In this document: piece by piece, positions 1 through 6,666 of the stretch
Layout: each line of letters starts with the position of its first letter
Position numbering within the stretch: the first letter of the stretch is position 1
Assembly (NCBI GenBank): GCA_017472105.1
Contig: JAFUQY010000127.1
Coordinates: 1-11,861, forward strand
Reading direction: 5' to 3'
DNA: 11,861 nucleotides
Source of the DNA: Clostridia bacterium
GTDB taxonomy: Bacteria; Bacillota_A; Clostridia; Oscillospirales; CAG-272
Position numbers and translations under genes: made by a program
The notes under the pieces: generated by a model
Databases searched by the model: none
What the model was told of the DNA's origin: nothing
The model's input: the letters and a program-made list of their open reading frames with translations, nothing else

Positions 1-141
1 CACACCGGACGCGATGGCGAGCGCAATGGAGAGGGGCAGGGCAATGATGGCGACAATGATGCCGGCTACGATATCACTGACCAGCTGCTTTCCGGAGTAG
101 CCTTTGATCGTCCGGAAAAACTTGGGTTCGAATATGTTCAT
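1..141 (-). CDS. SulP-family anion transporter, N-terminal fragment (runs off left edge)
   Basis: The reverse complement reads 47 codons from ATG at 141 with no stop to the window edge. It begins MNIFEPKFFRTIKGY and continues through KQLVSDIVAGIIVAI and ALPLSIALAIASGV. The pattern of a short cytoplasmic lead, an L-x-x-D-x-x-A-G sequence and then a hydrophobic helix containing ALPLSIA-A-ASG is the hallmark of the first transmembrane segment of SulP/SLC26-type transporters, which move sulfate, bicarbonate or other anions across the cytoplasmic membrane. The remaining roughly 500 residues, including any STAS domain, lie outside the window, so the substrate cannot be named. The start is the only in-frame ATG. 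A GGAGG lies about 29 nt upstream, too far for usual use, so the exact start is less certain than the family. It is divergent from the solute-binding protein gene at 466 and has its own promoter at 211-239. Confidence 0.8.
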   Translation of the reverse strand, partial: MNIFEPKFFRTIKGYSGKQLVSDIVAGIIVAIIALPLSIALAIASGV

Positions 142-210
142 GATGATGCGGACAGCGTTCTGCCGTCCAACCTCCGATTGTAAGAAATATGGAATTCGTC
201 ACAAGTTTAC

Positions 211-239
211 ATTATACTCCTCCCGCGCCCGTATTGCAA
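211..239 (-). promoter_or_regulatory. Sigma-A promoter of the SulP-type gene
   Basis: On the minus strand, TTGCAA (239-234) is followed after exactly 17 bp by a perfect TATAAT (216-211). Transcription would start near 204, giving a leader of roughly 60 nt before the ATG at 141. Confidence 0.75.
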
Positions 240-286
240 GTGCCCGTCGGACGAAATATTCCGCGATTTTGATGCAAAAATTGTCT

Positions 287-356
287 ATTTCAGCAGGATT
301 CCGTTCCGTATTTTTGCACATGAGAAAGCCCGCGGATATAGGCAAACTGCTGAAAT
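287..356. repeat. 10-bp perfect inverted repeat, ATTTCAGCAG / CTGCTGAAAT
   Basis: The arms lie at 287-296 and 347-356, separated by 50 bp. They sit upstream of the first solute-binding protein promoter. No U-tract follows, so it does not look like a terminator. It may be a pair of regulator sites, or chance in an AT-rich spacer. Confidence 0.4.
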
Positions 357-361
357 TGTGT

Positions 362-375
362 AAATTGTACGATTT
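362..375. promoter_or_regulatory. Candidate operator palindrome upstream of the first SBP promoter
   Basis: AAATTGTACGATTT is a 14-bp dyad, symmetric apart from one position pair. It ends 3 bp before the -35 box at 379. Its left half-site word AAATTGT also occurs 9 bp earlier, at 353-359, as a direct repeat. Placement upstream of -35 would suit an activator or a repressor. The binding protein is unknown. Confidence 0.4.
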
Positions 376-378
376 CGG

Positions 379-407
379 TTGACAAAAATGCAAAACAATG
401 CTACAAT
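379..407 (+). promoter_or_regulatory. Sigma-A promoter of the first solute-binding protein gene
   Basis: TTGACA (379-384), a 17-bp spacer, then TACAAT (402-407). The start site would fall near 414, leaving an AT-rich leader of about 50 nt before the AGGAG at 454-458. Confidence 0.85.
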
Positions 408-465
408 ATTTAAGACGAAATATAGATTTATATATTTATATCTTTCTGCAAACAGGAGAAAAATC

Positions 466-1989
466 ATGAAGAAAACATTATGTCTCTTCCTCGCGCTGCT
501 CATGGCTTCTTCCGCGCTCATCAGCTGCTCTGAAAGCACTGAAAACGCAGGCGAATCCCAGGACACTGCCGCATCCGCTGTGGATCCGAACGCAGGCGAA
601 ACCGAAGCGGTCGAAACCGAGCGTATGTACGCAAACATTCCCGCTGACGCAAACTTCGACGGTCACACCTTTACCATTTTCTGCTCTTCCAACTCCGAGT
701 ACAGCATCATTCAGAACGACTTTGCAGCAGAAGAAATCACCGGTGAAGCAATCAACGACGCACGCTACAACAGAAACATCCTCGTCGGCGACACTCTCAA
801 CGTAAAGATCACCTCCGTTGACTGCGATAAGGTAGGTCACGGCAACGGCTACACCTATATTTCCCAGGACGTTCAGGGCGGTACCGGTGCTTATGATATT
901 GCTACCGCATGCGGTTACGACACCACAAAGCTCGCACAGTCCAACTTCCTGATGGACATCAAGACCGTTCCCTATATCGACCTCGCGGCTCCGTGGTGGG
1001 ACCAGGTTGCTGAACAGGATATGTCCATTCTCGGTCAGCTCTTCTTCACTACCGGTGAAATTACTACCTCCGACAACGACGCGACCTACTGCGTCATGTT
1101 CAACAAGCAGATGATCGAAGACTACGGCATGGAAAATCCCTACGAGCTCGTTGATAACTCCAAGTGGACCATGGACAAGTTCATCGACATGGCTTCTCAG
1201 GTTACCGAAGACACCGACGGCAACGGTCAGTACACCGATGCGGACAAGTACGGCGCAATGGTATGGGACGACACCATGATGGGCGTTGTCAACTGCTCCG
1301 GCGCAAAGTGCGTAACCGTCAACTCCGAAGGTCTGCTTGAGCTCACCCTCAACACCGAAACCGTAGTTGACTCCGTTACCAAGTTCCTCGACTTCGCCGC
1401 TCAGAAGCAGAACTGCTTCGCTTACCAGAGACACAACTGGACCGACGCGCTCCTCGTCAACATGTTCTCCGGCGACCAGTCCCTCTTCCTCACCCAGCTC
1501 ATCCAGATCGTTCCCAAGATGCGTGACATGGACACCGACTTCGGTATTCTCCCCATCTTCAAGTACACCGAAACTCAGGACAAGTACTACACCACCATGG
1601 GTTCCTGGCACTCCGTATTCGTATGCGTACCCAACGGTCAGAAGAATGTTGAGCGCACCGGTATCATCACCGAAATGCTCGCATGCGAAGGTATGTACGA
1701 CCTGACTGAAGCATACTACGAAAAGACCCTCGTTGGTAAGACCACCCGTGACGAAGAATCCCGCGCAATGCTCGACATCATCTTCTCCTCCCGTGTTTAC
1801 GACCTTGGCTGGTTCTTCCAGATCGGTAGTTACAACGAATCCGTTATGAACCTCTTCCGTCAGGACAACAACAACTTCGCTTCCATGTACAAGCAGGCTT
1901 CCAAGGCTTCTGAAAGATCCCTCCAGAAGAACAACGAAGCATTCCAGGAAGCTAAGGAAGAGCTTGAAGCGCAGATGGCAGCTCAGTAA
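466..1989 (+). CDS. Extracellular solute-binding lipoprotein, paralog 1
   Basis: This 507-residue secreted lipoprotein is of the ABC-transporter solute-binding type, probably for a sugar or oligosaccharide; the ligand is unknown. The start at 466 follows AGGAG (454-458) by 7 nt and begins MKKTLCLFLALLMASSALISC, a lipoprotein signal peptide with lipobox LISC (Cys21). Residues 22-55 form an acidic Thr/Glu/Ala tether. The rest is a periplasmic-binding-like fold with alternating alpha/beta stretches; APWWDQ (175-180) and an F-T-T-G motif (194-197) are notable. An EF-hand-like loop, DTDGNGQYTDAD (249-260), could bind calcium, as in many family-1 binding proteins. The C-terminus is a basic/acidic helix. 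Codon use is strongly biased, suggesting high expression. No permease or ATPase gene is nearby. The following gene is a paralog of identical length and closely similar sequence. Confidence is high for an SBP-like lipoprotein, low for the substrate. Confidence 0.88.
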   Translation: MKKTLCLFLALLMASSALISCSESTENAGESQDTAASAVDPNAGETEAVETERMYANIPADANFDGHTFTIFCSSNSEYSIIQNDFAAEEITGEAINDARYNRNILVGDTLNVKITSVDCDKVGHGNGYTYISQDVQGGTGAYDIATACGYDTTKLAQSNFLMDIKTVPYIDLAAPWWDQVAEQDMSILGQLFFTTGEITTSDNDATYCVMFNKQMIEDYGMENPYELVDNSKWTMDKFIDMASQVTEDTDGNGQYTDADKYGAMVWDDTMMGVVNCSGAKCVTVNSEGLLELTLNTETVVDSVTKFLDFAAQKQNCFAYQRHNWTDALLVNMFSGDQSLFLTQLIQIVPKMRDMDTDFGILPIFKYTETQDKYYTTMGSWHSVFVCVPNGQKNVERTGIITEMLACEGMYDLTEAYYEKTLVGKTTRDEESRAMLDIIFSSRVYDLGWFFQIGSYNESVMNLFRQDNNNFASMYKQASKASERSLQKNNEAFQEAKEELEAQMAAQ

Positions 1990-2017
1990 TTCCGGAAACA
2001 CATCGTTTTCCTCCATA

Positions 2018-2065
2018 TGAAAAGTCCGGTTCATTCGGTTCACGCCGTTTGGACCGGATTTTTTT
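2018..2065 (+). terminator. Intrinsic terminator of the first SBP gene
   Basis: AAAAGTCCGGTTCA pairs with TGGACCGGATTTT to form a long stem with one or two G-U pairs. A seven-T tract runs at 2059-2065. It lies about 30 nt after the TAA and separates the two paralogs transcriptionally. Confidence 0.85.
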
Positions 2066-2096
2066 GCGTTTGTGCAGAATATTCATAAAAATTCTG

Positions 2097-2125
2097 TTGA
2101 CACCGGGGAATTTTGGTGATAAAAT
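2097..2125 (+). promoter_or_regulatory. Sigma-A promoter of the second solute-binding protein gene
   Basis: TTGACA (2097-2102), a 17-bp spacer, then TAAAAT (2120-2125), with an extended -10 TG at 2117-2118. The leader to the AGGAG at 2151-2155 is only about 20 nt. The 14-bp operator-like palindrome found before paralog 1 is absent here, so the two genes may be regulated differently. Confidence 0.85.
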
Positions 2126-2161
2126 AAAGTATCCGACATTCATTCAGAAAAGGAGAAAATT

Positions 2162-3685
2162 ATGCTGAAGAAATCCTTATCCCTCATCCTTGCGGCACTG
2201 CTTCTTTCCGCGGCAGCCATGACCGGATGCTCCGACAGTACCGACAATGCGCAGAACGACACCGCCGACACAACAGCGAATGCTGCCGATCCCGGAACAG
2301 AGGAAACCGAAGCACTGGAAACCGAGCGTATGTATGCTGCGATCCCCGAGGACGCGAACTACGACGGTTATACCTTCACCATCCTCTGCAACTCCAACTC
2401 TGAGTACGGCATCGTGCAGAACGACTTCGCGGCGGAAGAACTCACCGGTGAAGCCATCAACGACGCAAAGTACAACCGCAACCTGCTCGCTCAGGACAAG
2501 CTCAACGTCACCATAGACGCTATCTCCACGCCCAATGCGCTGACCAATGAAGGGATCGACTACATCAAGAAGGACGTTCAGGGCGGCACACAGGCGTACG
2601 ATCTGACGACACTCTGCGCATACTCTGCCGTTTCTCTCGCGGCGTCCAACTGCCTCTACGACTTCCAGAAGGTTCCGTACATCGATCTTTCCGCTCCGTG
2701 GTGGGATCAGGTTGCGAACGAATCCCTCAAGGTCATCGATCAGCTCTTCTTCACTACCGGTGACCTCACCATCTCCGACAACGACGCGACCTACTGTATC
2801 ATGTTCAACAAGCAGCTGATCGAGGACTACTCCCTTGAAAATCCCTACGAGCTCGTTGCGAACTCCAAGTGGACGCTCGAAAAGTTCATCGAAATGGCTG
2901 AAAACGTATCCGCTGACCTCGACGGCGACGGCAAGTTTGGTCAGAACGACCGTTACGGCGCACTCGTATGGGACGACACCATCATGGGCGTTCTCAACTG
3001 CTCCGGCTCCAAGTGTGCAACGGTCAACAGCGACGGCCTGTTCGAACTCACCCTCAACACCGAGCTGAACATCGACGTCATCACCACCTTCCTTGAATTC
3101 ACCTCCCAGAAGAACATCGTCTGCGCTTACCAGAGACTGAACTGGAACGACTCCCTCCTTGTCAACATGTTCTCCGGCGACCAGGGGCTCTTCCTCACCC
3201 AGCTCATCCAGCTCGTTCCCAAGATGCGTGACATGGACACCGACTTCGGTATTCTTCCCATGTTCAAGTATCAGGAAGAACAGGAACGCTACCACACCGC
3301 AATCGGTTCCTGGCACTCCGTATTCGTATGCGTACCGAACGGTCAGGCAAATCTTGAACGCACCGGTATCGTCACCGAATTCCTCGCATGCGAAGGTCTC
3401 TACGACCTGACTGAGGCGTACTACGAAAAGACCCTCAAGGGCAAGACCACCCGTGACGAAGAATCCCGTGAAATGCTCGACATCATCTTCTCCTCCCGTG
3501 TTTACGACAACGGCTGGTATTACAGCTTCGGCTACGGCGGAAACCTCATGGATATGTTCCGCAACTACCAGAACAACTTCGCATCCATGTACAAGCAGTC
3601 CGAACGCGTAAAGCAGAAGACCCTCCAGAAGATCAACGAATCCTACGAGGAACTCAAGCTCATGTACGCGGAAGCCGCTGAATAA
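2162..3685 (+). CDS. Extracellular solute-binding lipoprotein, paralog 2
   Basis: This 507-residue lipoprotein aligns with its upstream neighbour over its whole length with very few gaps, about two thirds identical by eye. The start at 2162 has AGGAG 6 nt upstream. The signal peptide ends in MTGC (Cys23), a lipobox with Met rather than Leu at -3. A Thr/Glu/Ala-rich tether spans about 24-57. Long blocks are shared with paralog 1: ERMYA (55-59), QNDFAAEE, the APWWDQ motif, SDNDATYC, VNMFSGDQ, PKMRDMDTDFGILP and GSWHSVFVCVPNGQ. The EF-hand-like loop is kept as DLDGDGKFGQND (252-263). Divergence is greatest at 113-165 and near the C-terminus, where ligand specificity could differ. It is likely a duplicate that has diversified. 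It has its own promoter and terminator and is convergent with the AraC-type gene. No transporter partners are in the window, and the substrate is unknown. Confidence 0.88.
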   Translation: MLKKSLSLILAALLLSAAAMTGCSDSTDNAQNDTADTTANAADPGTEETEALETERMYAAIPEDANYDGYTFTILCNSNSEYGIVQNDFAAEELTGEAINDAKYNRNLLAQDKLNVTIDAISTPNALTNEGIDYIKKDVQGGTQAYDLTTLCAYSAVSLAASNCLYDFQKVPYIDLSAPWWDQVANESLKVIDQLFFTTGDLTISDNDATYCIMFNKQLIEDYSLENPYELVANSKWTLEKFIEMAENVSADLDGDGKFGQNDRYGALVWDDTIMGVLNCSGSKCATVNSDGLFELTLNTELNIDVITTFLEFTSQKNIVCAYQRLNWNDSLLVNMFSGDQGLFLTQLIQLVPKMRDMDTDFGILPMFKYQEEQERYHTAIGSWHSVFVCVPNGQANLERTGIVTEFLACEGLYDLTEAYYEKTLKGKTTRDEESREMLDIIFSSRVYDNGWYYSFGYGGNLMDMFRNYQNNFASMYKQSERVKQKTLQKINESYEELKLMYAEAAE

Positions 3686-3694
3686 TCCGATAAG

Positions 3695-3725
3695 AAAAGG
3701 ACCCGTAAAAAGGTCCTTTCTTTTT
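3695..3725. terminator. Terminator between convergent SBP 2 and AraC-type genes
   Basis: AAAGGACC (3696-3703) and GGTCCTTT (3712-3719) form an 8-bp perfect stem with an 8-nt loop, followed by CTTTTT on the plus strand. On the minus strand the same stem is followed by TTCTTATC, so weaker termination of the opposing gene is also possible. Confidence 0.85.
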
Positions 3726-3728
3726 GTG

Positions 3729-4895
3729 TTAAACTGTGTACCAGTTTTTGACGTTCTCGAAGCCCAGTGCGACCGGATCCATGCCGTCCGTTCCGTCGTG
3801 ACCGAGGATGTAGGGAATGCACCCGTCCGCGATCCCGAGATTCATGGCGGCACGTGCGGAGTTGTTCAGAAAATCCGGATCGGTGACGGTGCTCAGCGCG
3901 GCGGTTCCCTCGATTTCGATGATCCTGTAGCCGAACTTCTCATACCGGCAGGTCCGCGTGATGGCGATCAGCTTGCCGTATCCGTCGAAAATTCCCAGCG
4001 GATGATCGTGATGCGCGTTGTGATACACGTCCCGCTGTTCCAGACTTTCGCAAACCTTCCAGTCACTGCCGTACTCTGCGGCAAAGCACTTCACATGCGT
4101 TACGTCGTCAATGGTCAGCGGACGGATCGTGTAGTCCCAGTCCACGGCGACCAGATCACCGGTGTAGGCATAATACGGCGCGCAATTCACCGTGCGGATG
4201 CCGCGTTTTTCCATTTCCGCCATCACTTCGGCAGGATCGCCGGGCAGGGAATAGCCGTTCGAGACGACAAATCCGCGGAGCAGCTTGATGTACTCTTCCA
4301 CGCGGTCAATGTCGTCGGAGAGGATCGTCGCGTGCAGCTCACTTCCGAATTCGTCGAGGATGATGTAGCTCTCGTCATCCTCGGTGAAGAACCGGCTGCC
4401 GTTGTATTCGTAGATCACGATCGCCTCAAAGCCGTCGCGGAGCGCGTTCCGTTCGTACAGCTTCTCAATCACGAGCTGGCTGTCGGCACGGGAGAACCGC
4501 GGGAACTGCTTTAGAAACCGGTTTGCGGCGGTGTCGTCCGTGACCTGCGCGTAGGTGAACGGCAGATTTTTGTAATACTCGCGGTACTCTGACGGGGATT
4601 TGCCGTACTGCTGACCGAACGCGCGCGTGAAGCTCTCGTGGGATTCGTAGCCGCATTCGAGCGCAATGTCGAGCACCTCACGCGACGTCATCCGCAGAAG
4701 CCGTGCGGCACGGGAAAGCCGGCTGAACCGCAGGTACTCCATCACGTTGTAGCCCGTGTAGCGGCGGAACAGTCGATTGAAATAGTCCGTCGAGAAGCCA
4801 GCGTGATACGCAACATCCGCGATGGTCATGCCCGTGTCGTGGGTGTTGTGACGGATGTAATGCAGGGCGTCGTTGATTAACTTCTGTGTTTCCAT
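3729..4895 (-). CDS. AraC-type transcription regulator with GNAT-like C-terminal domain
   Basis: This cytoplasmic DNA-binding protein has 388 residues. ATG at 4895 is preceded by a near-perfect AAGGAGGTG. Residues 5-107 are a complete AraC/XylS double helix-turn-helix: TIADVAYHAGFSTDYFNRLF (24-43) is the first recognition unit, and DIALECGYESHESFTRAFGQ with GKSPSEYR (98-105) is the second plus signature. Unlike most AraC proteins, the HTH is N-terminal. The C-terminal part, from about 256, begins YTIRPLTIDDVTHVK, the usual beta1-alpha1 opening of GNAT acetyltransferases, and ends ALGFENVKNWYTV, the usual GNAT end. The acetyl-CoA loop (R/Q-x-x-G-x-G/A) is not evident where expected, so this half may sense a ligand rather than catalyse. 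Residues 130-250 may be another degenerate alpha/beta domain. It lies divergent from the DeoR-type gene and may control the neighbouring binding proteins; this is inference only. Confidence 0.88.
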   Translation of the reverse strand: METQKLINDALHYIRHNTHDTGMTIADVAYHAGFSTDYFNRLFRRYTGYNVMEYLRFSRLSRAARLLRMTSREVLDIALECGYESHESFTRAFGQQYGKSPSEYREYYKNLPFTYAQVTDDTAANRFLKQFPRFSRADSQLVIEKLYERNALRDGFEAIVIYEYNGSRFFTEDDESYIILDEFGSELHATILSDDIDRVEEYIKLLRGFVVSNGYSLPGDPAEVMAEMEKRGIRTVNCAPYYAYTGDLVAVDWDYTIRPLTIDDVTHVKCFAAEYGSDWKVCESLEQRDVYHNAHHDHPLGIFDGYGKLIAITRTCRYEKFGYRIIEIEGTAALSTVTDPDFLNNSARAAMNLGIADGCIPYILGHDGTDGMDPVALGFENVKNWYTV

Positions 4896-4923
4896 GAATC
4901 ACACCTCCTTGGTTGATGGCATC

Positions 4924-4932
4924 ATTATATCA
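4924..4932 (-). promoter_or_regulatory. Extended -10 promoter element of the AraC-type gene
   Basis: On the minus strand, TG (4932-4931), one base, then a perfect TATAAT (4929-4924). No good -35 lies at 16-18 bp, which fits an extended -10 or activator-dependent promoter. Transcription would start near 4917, giving a very short leader that reaches straight into the AAGGAGGTG. Confidence 0.6.
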
Positions 4933-4987
4933 CACACCCGATTCCCGCGCTTTGCAGAAAACGACGGATTCGGAAACTTTTGAAAAA

Positions 4988-5037
4988 ACAGTAAAAACAC
5001 AAAAACACAGTAAAATGCTATTGACAAACACAGTAAA
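4988..5037 (+). repeat. Three ACAGTAAA direct repeats at the DeoR-type promoter
   Basis: ACAGTAAA occurs at 4988-4995, 5007-5014 and 5030-5037. The second and third copies extend to ACACAGTAAA. Two lie upstream of the -35 box and one lies between -35 and -10. Spacings of 19 and 23 bp are near two helical turns. This layout fits operator sites for an autoregulating DeoR-type repressor or for the divergent AraC-type protein. The surrounding DNA is A/C-rich, so part of the similarity could be composition. Confidence 0.5.
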
Positions 5038-5049
5038 GTATAGTATAAT
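5021..5049 (+). promoter_or_regulatory. Exact-consensus sigma-A promoter of the DeoR-type gene
   Basis: TTGACA (5021-5026), exactly 17 bp, then TATAAT (5044-5049), with A-rich DNA upstream that could act as an UP element. So strong a core promoter on a regulator gene suggests it is normally held down by a repressor. The leader from about 5056 is almost free of G and probably unstructured. Confidence 0.92.
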
Positions 5050-5105
5050 ACAATCAGAAACCACACAAAACCTCAACAAAACACAACAAACCACAGGAGG
5101 ATACC

Positions 5106-5927
5106 ATGGAAACCGGAATGCTCAAGGAAGAACGCCGCGAAGCGATTCTCGCGTACATCGAAGAAAACGGCAAGATCACGACCGCCGTCATCCAGCGGAA
5201 ATTCAATGTCGGCTACGGAACCGCGATGACCGACCTCGACGACCTCGCAAAGCAGGGACTTGTCAAGCGCATCCACGGCGGGGCGATCAAGATCAAACAG
5301 GTCGGATTCAACCCGCACATCGGCAGTATCTCGGCGAAGGACAGGTGCGCGGAGGTGAAGGAAAACTACCTCGCCATCGCGAAAGCCGCCGTTGACATGA
5401 TCGAGCCGGAGGACGTCGTCTACATCACCTCCGCAAGCATGGGCTACCTCATCGCACGGGAGCTTCCCGCTGACAGACGATGCACCATTGTCACCTCATC
5501 CATCACCATCGCCGAGGAGCTGCGTCAGAAACCCGCGATCCGCGTCATCGTCACCGGCGGCGAGATGCAGCAGAACGGCAATTTCTACGACGAATTCACC
5601 GCTGACGTCATCCGCCGGATGCGGTTTGACAAATGCTTCGTCACAGCGGCGGCATGTTCGGCGAAATTCGGTCTGTCGATCCAGGGCGGACGGAACATCG
5701 GCATCAAGAACCTCGTGCTCGACAACTCCCGCATGAAAATTGCGCTGATCCCGATGGAGAAAATGGGTCAGGAATCCATCATGCAGATCTGCCCGGTCAC
5801 GAAGCTCGACATGATTATCACCGAAACCGACGCGTCCGAGGACGAATGTGCATCCATCGAGGAGGCCGGCGTGCAGATCGTCGCAGTCCCGAGCCCCACG
5901 AAAAACGAAGAACCTGCAGCGGAATAA
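5106..5927 (+). CDS. DeoR-family transcription regulator
   Basis: This 273-residue cytoplasmic DNA-binding protein starts 5 nt after a perfect AGGAGG (5095-5100). Residues 6-58 form a DeoR-type winged helix-turn-helix, from LKEERREAILAYIEENGKI through the recognition region GYGTAMTDLDDLAKQGLVKR to a wing ending IHGGA. Residues 80-240 match the DeoR C-terminal sensor, an isomerase-like fold that usually binds phosphorylated sugars: IVTSSITIAEEL (128-139), VTGGEM (149-154), FDKCFVTAAACSAKFGLS (174-191) and a final strand DMIITETDA. The phosphate-binding segment, normally D-x-G-T-T, reads TSASMGYLIA here, so the ligand may be non-standard. The last 20 residues are a Pro/Glu tail. It is transcribed away from the AraC-type gene. 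Autoregulation is plausible through the ACAGTAAA repeats in its promoter. The target genes and the ligand are unknown. Confidence 0.88.
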   Translation: METGMLKEERREAILAYIEENGKITTAVIQRKFNVGYGTAMTDLDDLAKQGLVKRIHGGAIKIKQVGFNPHIGSISAKDRCAEVKENYLAIAKAAVDMIEPEDVVYITSASMGYLIARELPADRRCTIVTSSITIAEELRQKPAIRVIVTGGEMQQNGNFYDEFTADVIRRMRFDKCFVTAAACSAKFGLSIQGGRNIGIKNLVLDNSRMKIALIPMEKMGQESIMQICPVTKLDMIITETDASEDECASIEEAGVQIVAVPSPTKNEEPAAE

Positions 5928-5930
5928 ACA

Positions 5931-5969
5931 AAAAATCCCCGTATTTCAAGAGTACGGGGAAATTTTTTT
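5931..5969. terminator. Bidirectional terminator between DeoR-type and HAD genes
   Basis: TCCCCGTA (5936-5943) pairs with TACGGGGA (5953-5960). A seven-T tract (5963-5969) follows on the plus strand, and the A-run at 5930-5935 gives a U-tract on the minus strand. It sits between two convergent stop codons and can serve both genes. Confidence 0.9.
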
Positions 5970-5970
5970 G

Positions 5971-6636
5971 TCAGATTCCGATAACGCCAAGAATTTCGGC
6001 AGGGGAGTGCACAATCACATCCGCACCGGTCGCGCGCAGTACGGTCTCATCGCGGTAGCCCCACGAAACGCCGACAGCGTGCATTCCGGCATTGTTCGCG
6101 GTCTCCATGTCCACGTTGGAGTCACCGATGTAGCAGAAGTGAGACGGATCCAGACCCAGCTCACGCGCGATGTGGTGCGCACCGGTGGGATCGGGCTTGC
6201 CGCTGAAGATACCGGCGCCGATGATGAGCTCGAACGTGCCTGCGGGACACAGCTTCTCAATCATCGCCACGGCGTGCTCGTGCTCCTTGTTCGTGTTCAC
6301 AGCCAGACGGATGCCCGCGGACTTCATCTGCGCAATCACTTCGGCAAGACCGTCGTAAATATACGTGTGATCGCAGAAATGCTTCGAGTAAATCCCCGTG
6401 TAAATCTCCAGACAGCGGTCAACCTCATTTTCATCCGACTGCACGGATTCGGGAAGCGCAAGACGCACAAATTCGCGCACGGTGAAGTTCACACTGCGGA
6501 GAACACCCGCCTCGTCCAGTGTGGGATAGCCGGCAGTTTTCAGCATTTCGTTGAGAGAATAACTGAGATCAGGCAGGGTACATGCAAGCGTCCCGTCCAG
6601 ATCAAAAATCGCGCCCTTGAATTTCAGCTCACTCAT
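5971..6636 (-). CDS. HAD-family phosphatase, phosphoglycolate phosphatase type
   Basis: This 221-residue cytoplasmic hydrolase is of the haloacid dehalogenase superfamily, subfamily IA. The start at 6636 (MSELKFKG) is preferred over an in-frame ATG 26 codons upstream because a GAGGA lies 6 nt before it, the upstream stretch has no HAD similarity, and the promoter overlaps that stretch. Motif I is FDLDGT (11-16) with nucleophile Asp12 and acid/base Asp14. A helical cap spans about 17-105. Motif II is NTNK with Thr115. Motif III is GKPDP with Lys147. Motif IV is GDSNVDM with Asp172 and Asp176 for magnesium. All catalytic residues are present. The cap length and the TLPDLSYSLNEML stretch resemble phosphoglycolate phosphatase, but HAD substrates are hard to predict and other sugar phosphates are possible. 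It is monocistronic, with its own promoter (6667-6695) and terminator. Confidence 0.9.
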   Translation of the reverse strand: MSELKFKGAIFDLDGTLACTLPDLSYSLNEMLKTAGYPTLDEAGVLRSVNFTVREFVRLALPESVQSDENEVDRCLEIYTGIYSKHFCDHTYIYDGLAEVIAQMKSAGIRLAVNTNKEHEHAVAMIEKLCPAGTFELIIGAGIFSGKPDPTGAHHIARELGLDPSHFCYIGDSNVDMETANNAGMHAVGVSWGYRDETVLRATGADVIVHSPAEILGVIGI

Positions 6637-6666
6637 AACAAATCCTCGCAAAGTTTCGTTTTGTTC

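Larger units (their letters stand above)
142..465. other. Divergent regulatory spacer, no gene
   Basis: This 324-bp AT-rich spacer separates the SulP-type gene from the first solute-binding protein gene. It holds a promoter on each strand (211-239 minus, 379-407 plus), a 10-bp inverted repeat (287-296 and 347-356), a near-perfect 14-bp palindrome just upstream of the plus-strand -35 box (362-375), and a possible second weak plus-strand promoter, TTGCAC (314-319), 17 bp, TATAGG (337-342). Short open frames across it show no protein-like composition and no ribosome binding site. Confidence 0.6.

Noticed and set aside
314..342. Second plus-strand promoter TTGCAC-17-TATAGG
   Set aside because: The -10 match is weak and a much better promoter lies 65 bp downstream, so it is mentioned only in the spacer description.
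379..465. Upstream extension of the first SBP gene to a TTG at 379
   Set aside because: That TTG is the -35 hexamer of the promoter. The ATG at 466 has a proper ribosome binding site and starts a perfect lipoprotein signal peptide.
478..2043. 521-codon open frame on the minus strand opposite the first SBP gene
   Set aside because: It is a Val/Gly/Glu-rich shadow of a strongly codon-biased gene, with no start signal or recognisable motif. The same applies to the antisense frame at 2177-3316.
4913..5395. 160-codon plus-strand frame overlapping the DeoR-type gene and its promoter
   Set aside because: It runs through the promoter and operator-like repeats and continues in the wrong frame of the DeoR-type gene, with no family similarity.
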